A stretch of DNA of 64,000 nucleotides from Paramarasmius palmivorus (lineage: Eukaryota; Basidiomycota; Agaricomycetes; Agaricales; Marasmiaceae). The notes beneath the pieces are model-generated. The model saw nothing but the letters and a program-made list of their open reading frames with translations, did no database searches and was not told where the DNA came from. This document shows, piece by piece, positions 1 to 9,544 of this stretch. Positions within the stretch are counted from its first letter, which is position 1, and every line of letters begins with the position of its first letter. The position numbers and the translations under genes are program-made. The stretch spans positions 1,165,271-1,229,270 of the forward strand of contig JAYKXP010000004.1 of assembly GCA_037176845.1 (NCBI GenBank). Direction: 5' to 3'.

Positions 1-333
1 TCCGTTGTTCTGGAATCCTTGAGCAATAACGGCAGGATCAAGGGCTGTAGAATCGACATAAATAGGTGTGGGAAATCCAGAGAAGAGGTACGCACTGAGG
101 GAAGTCTGAGGGTCACCATTGTTGCCGTTGTTCTGACCGTTGTTACCGTTGTTCTGACCGTTATTGCCGTTATTCTGACCATTGTTCTGGCCGTTGTTCT
201 GACCATTGTTCTGACCGTTATTCTGCCCGTTGTTGTTGCCACCACCGTTTCTTTGTTGACGAGCCTCAATCGATGAGGCTGTCACTTGAGAGATGATGGG
301 GAGAACGGCCAACAAAGCAAGAGTGAACTTCAT
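1..333 (-). CDS. Secreted Asn/Gly/Gln-repeat protein, N-terminal part (runs off the window)
   Basis: Reading the minus strand from the ATG at 333-331 gives 111 codons without a stop up to the window edge, so the 3' end is missing. The first ~19 residues (MKFTLALLAVLPIISQVTA) form a clear signal peptide. They are followed by SSIEARQQR and then a run of N-G-Q-N units, about nine copies of NNGQ/NNGN between residues 30 and 70. After that comes a non-repetitive part beginning DPQTSLSAYLFSGFPTPIYV. The protein is probably exported to the cell wall or medium. I do not recognise the family. Low-complexity N/Q/G secreted proteins are common in basidiomycetes, and no catalytic motif is visible. The valine/leucine-rich reading on the opposite strand is a shadow of the repeat. 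Confidence 0.75.
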   Translation of the reverse strand, partial: MKFTLALLAVLPIISQVTASSIEARQQRNGGGNNNGQNNGQNNGQNNGQNNGQNNGNNGQNNGNNGQNNGNNGDPQTSLSAYLFSGFPTPIYVDSTALDPAVIAQGFQNNG

Positions 334-580
334 ATTGAAAATGCCTCAAAGAGTAGAGTTTTGCGTTGAAAGAATGTGTACTAAAAGGGTCTTAATGTCA
401 GAACAAGCGAAACCAAGCGATAAGAAACATCAAACTGACCGAAAGTGAAAGTAAATGGCACCAGGCAGCACGACTTGCGGCTGCGAACGAAGAAAGACTT
501 GGGATGAAAAAAAAAAGTTGAAGGAGGTGATGGGAAGGGAAAGGGTGGAATGGGAACCTGCGATTGGACAGGTCCCCTAC

Positions 581-590
581 TTTATATATC
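581..590 (-). promoter_or_regulatory. TATA-like box upstream of the secreted protein gene
   Basis: On the minus strand this reads gatatataaa, a good TATA element about 250 nt upstream of the start codon at 333. It would imply a 5' UTR of roughly 200 nt, acceptable for a highly expressed secreted fungal protein. This rests on the motif alone. Confidence 0.35.
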
Positions 591-599
591 CTGGCTTTC

Positions 600-2074
600 G
601 ATCACGACTGGTGGAGCAAACAGTCGGACGCATCGGTCAATCCCGTTGTTAGGGCAACTTTACAATTTTATTACATGCCAAATCACAACCACAATGTGCT
701 TCTCTGCAAAAGGTCTCCAAAATAGCTGCTCTGATGAGTTTTTTCTGCAGCTTCATCTCTCTTTCCGTCGTCCTCAACCTTCAACCTTCAAGCTCGACTT
801 TATGCCGAACTCGGCTGGACCGGAAGTCAGTGACAAGCGTCTGGTAGCGATTCCCCTGTCGTTGAGGCATATTTACTTGCAATGATGAGATCTCCCAACA
901 TCACAAAATCAATTGATTTCAACTCAGGCCTCCCGAAGACCCCTTGACAAAAAGCTATTCTTGTCCTATGTGCTAGGAGAAAGACAAACTAATCAATCCT
1001 GACCTGGCGAGCGGGTTGTGTGCGGGCTAAGTTTAGCACAAAAGCCTCACAAGGCTGTCAGGGCAGCACGTAGAGGTATCTGATCGAAGTCTGGACGTCC
1101 TACTTACATGTTTGTTGCCGAGCTCTGGGGACCAGGTTGATGGGAACCAACTGGAACCAACCATGTTGCAGACCAATCACGCACGCCAAGGGCGTCAGAG
1201 TCCGTACCCTTGATTGAACTCAAGCGACCCTTGGTAAAAAAAAAAATGCCTATCGCGAGCCTTGCAGAACGTTCGTGATGGATGAGTACTTCAGTCTACT
1301 ACAGTCCTCCCAGTGTTCTGGTATTTACCCAGCAATTCCGTCGATGAGCCTGAGGTTTTTGGGCCTGTCGTAAGTTATTTTGATTCGAAATCGAGAGAAG
1401 AGGCACATGATGTCACGCCTACTGTTTACTCAGCTATTGAGTCCATTGCTAGGGGACCCAAAGAGTTGGAATCGCAAGGACGACAGACGCGTGCAAATTG
1501 GAATGTTTGTGACGGGTAGTGATAAGTATACCGTGGTAACCGGAAGAAGAGGTGGGAGAGAATGCTCAAGGTGTTGAGCCTTCACATACAAAAACTGTCG
1601 CCTGGGAAGTCGCAATGCAAATAAAAAGCGGGTATCGACACCCTTAGCCTAGAGATGCCGCCGTGATGTATTGCAAGCAGCATGTTCGGCAGAAACCGCT
1701 CGCAGAACCTGTATCAGTGCATGTGCGTCGTAGGTTAACATACTCCGGTGGCATATCCTCGACGGGGCATGTATGTCCGATGATCCTAGGACTATGTGTC
1801 TGCGGGTCAAAGACGAAGGAGCATACCGCTTGATGGGGTTGAGAAATCTTCCTTCGAGTGTGAACACAAAGGTGAGTGCATTCGGCAATGTAATTGTACA
1901 GAGGTGAAATCCTAATAGGAATGTTAAACACGCGTCGGTCTAACCAAGGGAACGAGCGCGGAATTGATGAGGGGTCACCAACGTAGGAGGAAATGACACA
2001 ACAAGCACCATATCTTGAATGAATTATAAGTGCAATTCAAAGATCAATGCACGGTCTGCTCACCATGTCGAATG
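600..2074. other. Long intergenic region, no gene recognised
   Basis: Only short overlapping reading frames occur on both strands, with no family resemblance and no chain of exons I can connect. A minus-strand frame at 1644-1931 could be an unrecognised exon, but its composition is unremarkable and a second frame over the same bases is nearly as long. The stretch probably includes distal promoter of the gene to the left and the 3' UTR of the minus-strand gene ending at 2075. Confidence 0.5.
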
Positions 2075-2739
2075 TCACCGAATCATCCGATCCCTTCTTG
2101 CTCTGTTATTCTCCACGGTACACATAAACGCTGCCAGTGTATCGACTTCTTCCCTGCCACTGATAGAGGTGGTTTCATGAAAATGTCTGTGACATATTTC
2201 TGCCAAAACTTTGTTGAGCTCCGCTACATCTGCAAGAATAGGAGCGCGTGTTGGCATTGGGTCATCCAAGAGTCGCGAACTCCGTCTGCGTTCTGGTTCC
2301 TTGGTCAAGTCACGTTTAGGTCGATTGGCTGGTGTGACTTGGGTTATAGGAGGAGATGGTTGATGGGAATAAGCTCTAGGATCGAGAAGAGAAAGAGGTA
2401 TAGGAGGGTCTTCGGCAGTGATTGGTAGAGGACGGATCGGTGGGATGAGGTCGTATAGGGTGAGATACTTGTAAACGAAGGATAACGGGAGACTGTTAAA
2501 ATCAACCTGTGCTTTTCATCAATAATTTTTTGACGGAAAAGCTGTTCGAAACGTACATAGGATAACCTCGTCTCTGATTCCAAAGGTGCAGCTATTGGCT
2601 CGACTCGTTTGCGCTTGAGCCTGTGTTCGCCGGTTGAAGCACTGCCTGGATTCCCAATGTAGGAAGCGTCATCATGTACTCTTTTTCGTGGATTTGCACG
2701 AGAACGAGCACTTTGCGAGGATTGCGGAGCGGAGGACAT
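2075..2739 (-). CDS. Small disordered nuclear-type protein of unknown function, 2 exons
   Basis: Exon 1 starts at the ATG at 2739-2737 (MSSAPQSSQSARSRANPRKR) and is rich in Ser/Arg with basic KRKR-type nuclear localisation signals. The C-terminal exon ends with TGA at 2075 and includes RRRSSRLLDDPMPTRAP plus a helical stretch around VAELNKVLAEICHRHF. Two splice solutions keep the frame. A GTACGT donor at 2556 with an AG at 2468 (89-nt intron) gives 191 aa. A GTTATC donor about 10 nt further upstream with an AAC-AG acceptor (about 74 nt) adds the segment LPLSFVYKYLTLYDL. I cannot choose between them. It is divergent from ARO2 and shares a 205-bp promoter region. The family is not recognised. 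Confidence 0.55.
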
Positions 2740-2944
2740 GGTCGCAGGAAGTGGCAGAGTCTGAAACTGAATTCAGGCAGAGTAGCGCTTGGACCCAGGG
2801 CCGCGCCTCGACACGCTCCGGTCGGCCGAACAAGGCCGTGGTTGGCCGTGGATATCCATTTCCGACTCATTTCATTCCTTTCTGGACCTTTAAAAAGCTC
2901 GACTATTCCGGAGCAGTAAAAAAAACACCCATCCTCACCGCACC
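2740..2944. promoter_or_regulatory. Shared divergent promoter (small protein / ARO2)
   Basis: These 205 bp separate the two start codons. An A-rich stretch (about 2917-2924) lies just before the ARO2 start codon, whose context is caccATGtc, a good fungal initiation context. I could not pin down a TATA box or a known factor site. Confidence 0.4.
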
Positions 2945-4347
2945 ATGTCCACATACGGGAACCTTTTTCGCGTCACAACTTATGGGGAGAGTCATTGTGC
3001 ATCGGTTGGTGCAATCATCGATGGTTGTCCACCTGTAAGTGTAATGAGACTACTGCTTGTCGCCAAACCTATAACTTTTTTTTGAATGACAGGGGCTGAA
3101 TCTCTCTCCAGAGGATATCCAAGTACAGTTGAATAGAAGGAGACCCGGTCAAAGCAATCTCACTACTCCCGTGTGTCTCCTTGATCTAGAGATCTCAACT
3201 TGTACTGACCTATCGGATTTTTCGCAGAGAAATGAAAAGGATCAGGTCCACTTGCAATCCGGTATTGAACAGGGTGTCACCCTCGGAACACCTATCGGTC
3301 TCCTCGTTAAAAACGAGGATCAACGCCCCCACGACTACAGTGAAACAGACTTGTATCCACGGCCGAGCCATGCCGACTACACATACTTGGAAAAGTACGG
3401 CATCAAAGCTAGCAGCGGAGGAGGAAGGAGCAGCGCCAGAGAAACCATCGGTCGTGTTGCAGCTGGTGCCATCGCTGAGAAATATCTAAAACTTGCCTAC
3501 GGAATCGAAATTGTGGCCTTTGTCTCCTCTGTCGGCAAAGTTCATCTCCCTTCAACAGTTGCTCCTCCATCCCTGATTCCCGACGAGAACGCCGACAGCG
3601 ATGAAGCGCACGATGCTCTTTCTGAAGAGTTCCGTAATCTACTCCACACGATTACAAGGGAACAGGTCGATTCCCATATAACAAGGTGTCCTCATCCTGA
3701 AACGGCAGAAAGAATGACCAAGGTACGCCCAGTAGATCATTCCATGTTTGCTTTCAATCTCCTGAGTGGCGGCCTTTTCTTTGTAGCGTATTCTTCGAGC
3801 CAAAGAAGCTCAAGATTCCATCGGAGGCACGATTACTTGTGTCATTCGTAACGTCCCCGCTGGCCTCGGCGAGCCCGTTTTCGACAAGTTTGAGGCCACC
3901 CTGGGACACGCAATGCTGTCAATACCCGCCACGAAAGCCTTTGAGATTGGTTCTGGGTTCAAGGGAACCGAAGTCCCTGGAAGCAAGCACAATGATCCCT
4001 TTGTGAAACGCGCTGACGGCCGACTCGGAACCAAGACGAATTGGAGTGGCGGTGTGCAGGGTGGTATCACGAACGGAGAGGATATTTACTTTAGGATTGG
4101 TTTCAAATCTCCTGCGACCATCTCGCAACCCCAAGAGACCGCACAATATGATGGGACTCCGGGATCCTTGGCTGCCAGAGGACGACATGACCCTTGCGTT
4201 GTTCCGCGAGCAGTTCCAATTGTCGAGGCAATGGCAGCCATCGTTTTGATGGACCAATTGTTGATCCAAAACTCTAGGAAGACGGCGGCACAGTTGTTAC
4301 CTCCCATCACAACTCTGCCACCTACCATGGTTATGCCTCCGAAGTGA
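2945..4347 (+). CDS. ARO2: Chorismate synthase, 4 exons, 407 aa
   Basis: Spliced as 2945-3034, 3093-3170, 3228-3722 and 3787-4347, every junction has GT-AG ends and keeps frame. The product catalyses the last shikimate step, anti-1,4-elimination of phosphate from EPSP to chorismate, using reduced FMN. Fungal enzymes are known to reduce the flavin themselves with NADPH. Visible family features are the N-terminal [17 protein letters not shown] with the catalytic-loop GESH, the [13 protein letters not shown] region, the flavin/phosphate-binding [20 protein letters not shown] block, and FKGTEVPGS plus [13 protein letters not shown] towards the C-terminus. The length matches the family (about 380-430 aa). 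It is cytosolic and feeds Phe/Tyr/Trp and p-aminobenzoate synthesis. Assignment is essentially certain. Confidence 0.97.
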
Positions 4348-4387
4348 GAATATGTGGAGCAGAAGATGTATAGAAGCGGTTCAATCT

Positions 4388-5642
4388 TTACTCGGTTGAT
4401 TTCCGTGTGTATATATTGCTATGTAGTACATTGAATAGAATAGTGCAAGACAGCAATAGGACGCAATAAGTTACCCATAGACACAACAGTGGTATCCGTA
4501 TACAACAAATGTTAATCATCATCAAAGACCGCGTCGCCGAGGCACCAGCAACACAGTATGGGCTCCAATTGCCACCACCACCACTGTTGTACTGGTGATT
4601 AGAACAGCGATTCATCAAATGAGTTGACACTCACATGTCTGTTCATTAACCGTCCCGGCCACTTTCCAAACATCCGGTCAATCTCTCTGTTTAATAGGAT
4701 CTCATAGTCCGAGTCTTGGTCGTATACACGTCTCTGTAAGAGATGCTGATGTCTCAATAGCGGCGTCCGCTCGTCATCGCCCATACGGCTGTTCGCCTTG
4801 GGGTCATTGGGGTCAAACATTCTTTTAGTTCTATGTTGAGATGCGAACAAGGAGACTCGTTGGCCTAATGGTCCCCATTTAGACGGAACTGCCTCGTTTT
4901 CACGGAAGCGAAGAGGTGCAGATATCGAGGATGAGATGGAGGATGATCGTGTGGATGTTGCTGAGACTGGTGGGCTGTTTAGGATGGCATGTTCCTGTTG
5001 TAGTTGGGATAAGACGCTGTGAGCGTTACTTCCGGAGATGGTCGATTTTGGGGTAATAGGTGAGCTTGTTAAGCTAGAGGTTCTTTTACTCCTGTTGAGC
5101 CCTGAAGTTATGCGGACGCGAGGAAGGAAACGTATGGAACCTCGGTTCAAGTTGACCGGGCACTCTGATGCATTGACTCCTTCTGTAGTGGATGGGAATG
5201 CTATGGGTTGAGATGAAGATGGGTTATCTGGGTCTGCTTTTGAAGGCGATAGCGATCCATTTTCTGATTCCTGCACCGGATCTTGAAGTAGACGAGGAAC
5301 CGTCAACATGTCGCAAAGAGACGAAGAGCGCTTTGAATACCTTTGCAGGAACACTTCAGATTATTTCCTGGCATTTTTGGACAATTTCCTGTTATCGAAT
5401 ATCGTCTGTGGACTTCACCGACGAGAAAGACAATCAACTGCGAGGCCAAAGTTCAAGCACACGAGCAACGCACTCTCTGACCCAAAGACATGGACACAAG
5501 CGTCATCATCACCAAGCGAATCTGAATTTGCAAAATCTTGTTCCTGGCCGGGGTTATGGGGAAACTCGACCCTTGCGCCTCCTTGCGAGTTTCCCTGAGC
5601 CTCTACTACACCGTTCTGCAGGTTAAACGTAGCCACCTGCAT
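4388..5642 (-). CDS. Ser-rich protein of unknown function with a dileucine-type motif
   Basis: The best model is 5419-5642, 4635-5340 and 4388-4591 (minus strand), GT-AG introns in phase, about 377 aa. The second exon is certain to be coding: Ser/Pro-rich low complexity, then PLRFRENEAVPSKWGPLGQR and DDERTPLLRHQH, where E-R-T-P-L-L matches an acidic dileucine sorting signal, then LNREIDRMFGKWPGRLMNRH. The last exon as modelled contains a hydrophobic stretch (about 25 residues) that could be a membrane anchor. An alternative acceptor a few bases downstream gives a short acidic tail instead, so the C-terminus is uncertain. The stop lies 40 bp from the ARO2 stop, tail to tail. If the sorting motif is real the protein may go to the vacuole or endosomes, but that is only an inference. 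Confidence 0.5.
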
Positions 5643-5807
5643 ATAGGGACAAAGGTGGTCGATGGTGGGAGGAGTTTAGGGAGATTTGGGTCAGGTGGTT
5701 CTACCTTAACTACTCGCGCCAGAATGTAGGTCTTTATTTGAGTTCAAGCTGCCACGATGTTCGGGGATCACCATTCATTACGTCGACATCAGAGTTCTAC
5801 ATCGGTT

Positions 5808-7747
5808 CTACAACTGGCGAGACAATATTTCATCCATAGCTTGCTTTACACAAGAAACGTTGAACTTGGGTGGATCCGAATCGTCGTCTGCCTCGACTTC
5901 TGTGCACCGTACTCCCAACACTGTGAGCCTTTTCACGTCGACGGGTACCCTTGTGCCTTTGAGGTACACGAGATCTGTCACGAAGGCTGATATGGGGTAC
6001 TGCGTGTTAACAGTACCAATTCCATATACCTGGGGTTGGTAGCAGTCATTCAAGGTCCGGGTAATGGCTCTGTAGGCGGAATTAGGCTTTTGAAGGACTG
6101 AGGAGAGAGAGGCATTGTTATACGTACTGCACATAATCAACTGCAGTGTACCCATCGGTCTCCCGGTCATTCTCCGAATTTACTGGAGTTAGATTTAGCA
6201 AACGGAGGGATAATGGGGAAGGAAACGGTCAACAGACATAGAAGAACTTTTGCACGCAGGGACCGGGACCGCGCAATAGCTGGTCCCACGCCTCTAAGTG
6301 CTAAACATGGAATGATGCTGCAGAGGATTTAGCAGATTAAAGGGCTGATACTAAGCGGAACTTACCTAGTCCACAATGACCCGCAGGAGTAGACGAAAAC
6401 ATCGCTACTGCCGATGCTTGAGATAAACTCGGGATTTGGAGATGGGTGGATCTCCATTCCATACGCATTTATATACAGTAGTCCTTTAAGGAGCTCAGTT
6501 TGAACAGATGATAAGCAACGAAAGGACCTACGAGAAATGCGGGAAGTCAGATGTTCAAATTGTCCTTTGCTGCCGTGTTCAAACATGACATTCTGTTGCC
6601 GTTGGCTTATGACGCCGTCGATTGGTGACCATTCTTCGACAACATTAGTAGTGGGCGAAGATTGCCTTGCTACTGGATGAGATATTTCGCACTAGCACCA
6701 AAAGGTCAAATACAAGGTTGCAGAGAGATTCCATCGGTATTACCTGTCCTACAAGCTTCTCTCCATTTTCCTGCCCGCCGATGGCTATCAGACGACAAGG
6801 ATAAATCGAGTTAAGCTTTTGTACTCACCAGCTCAGCCGCAATCGTCACCGTATGGTTAGTGACAATTACCGGTAAGATGTTGGCACCGCTGTTGGTAAT
6901 GGAAGAGAACAAGAAGATGGCAGATGGTAAGGAACGGAAAAATCCTTGAGCGGCAGCCAGAAAGTAGTTTCCGATACTAGATATATGGTGTTAGTGAAGG
7001 TAAATGTAACCGCATTCATTTCATCCTTACCTGCCGTTTAAGAATGTAAAATTCTTGTGAGCGCGTTTAAGCAGTTCACTCTCAAAGTAGACGAGGAAGC
7101 CTTGATTAACGTGAGAAGAAGCATACTCGAGAACCCGAGAGTACTTGCCTCGAATAGTTTCTTTACGGTCAGTAGGTATACCGTGCCAGAGGTGACTCTT
7201 TCCCTCAACGATATCTCTCCACTCTTCACGTGCTTGACGTTCAGAGTAATGGACCGGTAACCGATAAGCAAGTAACGTTCTAATCGCGTCTAGTGGAGAC
7301 GACGGAGGTGCTGGGGGTATAAGTCGGATGAGGCGGGATCGAATGTCACCTAGGAGATAAGGAATCAGCAGAACGCTTTAGCAGGTGTTGAGTTCCAGGA
7401 TACAAACCAATAGATGGGCCTCCGAGCACACGTATGATTTCCGAGGACGAGCCTCCGTCATCTGAAACCGGTAGAATGAAAAAGGCATTCGAGAACGCGG
7501 TGCAGATTGCGTTCCCGCCGGTACCGCCTGAGACGACAACAAAAGACGCGTTGGAACTGTTGATGCCGGTAGTAGCTGGCTTGGGTTTAGTTTGAGGGGC
7601 ATTGATGTTTGCATCCGGTAGAATACGGATATTGGGCTTTAAGATTGCAGGATCAGAGGTCGAGTTTGAGATTGGGAGATCGAACACGGAGGATGTTGGG
7701 CTGCCATGGGGGTCTTGTTTAACTTGTAAGGTGGCGGAGGTAGTCAT
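5808..7747 (-). CDS. CofD-like (UPF0052 / 2-phospho-L-lactate transferase superfamily) protein, 9 exons, 502 aa
   Basis: Exons on the minus strand: 7408-7747, 7031-7349, 6829-6976, 6744-6770, 6532-6691, 6366-6483, 6238-6317, 6128-6182 and 5808-6069. All are GT-AG and in frame, and one exon is only 27 nt. Family signatures are the N-terminal nucleotide-binding-like loop VVVSGGTGGNAICTAF, then ILPVSDDGGSSSEIIRVLGG followed by SIGDIRSRLIRL, the SIGNYFLAAAQ segment, and near the C-terminus NSENDRETDGYTAVDYVQAI. Archaeal and actinobacterial CofD makes coenzyme F420; bacterial YvcK relatives act in cell-wall and carbon regulation. Fungi are not known to make F420, so the activity of the fungal branch is undefined. 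The family call is strong and the function is open. Confidence 0.88.
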
Positions 7748-8129
7748 GTCAGAAGGGTATACTGTATCAAATCTGGAGAAACAGCATCGGTCGACTATAA
7801 GTATTCAGGTATGTGAGAACTCGATTCGTGTACCAAGTCGTGTCTTTGACGTGGAGAATTGTCGGGAAAACTCTCGTGATAGGAATCTAGGATATGTGCA
7901 CAGAAACTTGCTCGAAAAGTGCTTCTGGTTGTGTATAAACTATGTCAGCACTTCCCAGCCTTATTTGAAGACTTGGGATGGACGAGGAAGGAGAGGAACT
8001 GGATAACGCTGCGGTACCCTGGTGAACGTTTGGTTTGAAGGGGATTCATGTCTTTCTGCAACTTTCTGCCCTAATCAAGGTGAAACTTGTCACAAATTAC
8101 CTGTTTAGGCACCACCTCAGCGCCCAATA
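7748..8129. promoter_or_regulatory. Divergent promoter region (CofD-like / DUF7704-like genes)
   Basis: This is the 382-bp gap between two start codons on opposite strands. It has no coding signal I trust. A plus-strand open frame that overlaps the CofD-like first exon and enters this gap looks like a shadow. Confidence 0.4.
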
Positions 8130-8947
8130 ATGACGATCATGACACGCTTCCCATCTCTATTCTCGCCAACCATGTCGGATTTTCCAGCCTTGACTGGTTT
8201 CTACAAATTCCTGTTTCTATACTTTGAGCCCGGTTAGCATTACGTCCAGCCTCAATGGAAAATGCAAATGACACCTTGCAGCTTCGACGATAATCACTGG
8301 CTTGATTATCCTTTTCTATCCCGGTGCCAGCTGGTTCCATCACCAGCTTGTTCCTAGCTCGTCTGAGCCTTTACCTCCTGGGTTCCTGGATGACAAGACG
8401 AACATGGCAGTTTGGCAGTTGGGGAATTGTGGGTTTGGGCTGGACATGTTCATGAAGCTTGATCAACTTCCTTGCAGGTTACTTCTTGTTGGGATTGATT
8501 TCGTCATTTGGATTTAGAGGAATAAGGGATGCTTTACGCCGGGACCATGTTGCTCAAGAAAGGATTGTCGGGGCTATGTTGATACCTTTAGCAATTGCGG
8601 ATGTGAGTTGCATTTATGCTTAGAGCACCGAGACTGATGCATATTGATGTAGTTCACACAGTGCGTCTTTGTGTTTTGAATGATCGCTTGCTAGAGCTAT
8701 ACACATCACGCAGTATTGCCTCAACAGTCGTAGGGCTTCCTCAGGAACTGCGTTTGAACTTTGCAGCATGGAATGCTACAACGCACGGGAATATCACTTT
8801 TACCATATTCTTGTTTGCTTCTCGGTAGGTGCCGTTCTAGCATGTCACTCGAACAACTTCTGAGTGGTTATATTTAGGATGGCTTGGTTTATGGGGATCG
8901 GAAGGCAGCGTTATTACTTTGGCCAGAGTACCAAGAAAACAGCTTAA
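8130..8947 (+). CDS. DUF7704-like small integral membrane protein, 6 exons, 187 aa
   Basis: The model is 8130-8232, 8282-8428, 8478-8602, 8653-8660, 8714-8824 and 8878-8947. It restores one continuous frame with GT-AG introns of about 49-53 nt. The sequence has the layout of fungal DUF7704 proteins as I remember them: an FYKFLFLYFEP entry, a first membrane segment (TIITGLIILFY), WQLGNCYFLLGLISSFGFR (second), AQERIVGAMLIPLAIADFTH (third), and then LPQELRLNFAAWNATTHGN followed by ITFTIFLFASRMAWF (fourth), with a short basic tail. Function is unknown; it is probably an endomembrane protein. The 8-nt fourth exon is unusual and is discussed in the findings. The start has a closely spaced second Met (codon 4) and a third (codon 15), so the initiator is not fixed. 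Confidence 0.75.
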
Positions 8948-9544
8948 CATCGTGTTCAAGTTATGCGCGTAGGGATCAAAAACATTCGAATTTTGCTGTT
9001 CTAGCACCACTGTCACCGGTCTTGAGCTGTACGAAAGCTTAGAAGCCTTTTCGTCGATCGAATGTTTGCCACCGGGAAGTGCTTTGGTGGATATGCCCTC
9101 ACGCGGTAGTCAAATGACAACCCGGCAACGCTTCTCTCTCGATGCCTGCCTTTCCAGTAATGATTTGGGTGGTTCTTGGGTGGACCAAAATCTAGACTTT
9201 TCTAGAGCTACAGCGTCGAATGCCCCTTAGTTGTTCGCGCGTTGAGTACGTTACTATGCTTTTGGTGATACACTACACCATGAAATTGAATTGCATTGCT
9301 CTGCCACCGTCCATTCGACTACTCATGACATTACAGCTAAATGAAAGACGGAATGAGAAGATGTAAGATTCTGTAGTTATGTTTGTACACTAAGAGAGCC
9401 GACACGTGGATAAATTGATGGCGCTCGTCTAAAGTGGTACATTTATTCTTTTATTCTCAGAGTCACCTCAGGTCACCTCCAAGGCCCCCTCTTCGCTGCC
9501 TCGGACAGTGAGCAAGCACTGAAGCCCAGCGGCGAGCAGTGAGA
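8948..9544. other. Intergenic region
   Basis: There is no chain of plausible exons. It presumably holds the 3' UTR of the membrane-protein gene and the promoter of the following large gene. A gtcacctcaggtcacctcc direct repeat (GTCACCTC twice, near 9462-9480) lies about 70 bp before the next start codon. Confidence 0.45.

Noticed and set aside
19..276. Plus-strand hydrophobic repeat ORF (V/L/T-rich)
   Set aside because: It is the complement of the NNGQ repeats of the secreted protein on the minus strand and lacks an ATG start.
1644..1931. Minus-strand 95-codon open frame
   Set aside because: No family resemblance, no partner exons, and two overlapping frames of similar length; not enough for a gene call.
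7602..8006. Plus-strand open frame opposite the CofD-like first exon
   Set aside because: Mostly antisense of a strongly supported exon; composition not protein-like beyond it.
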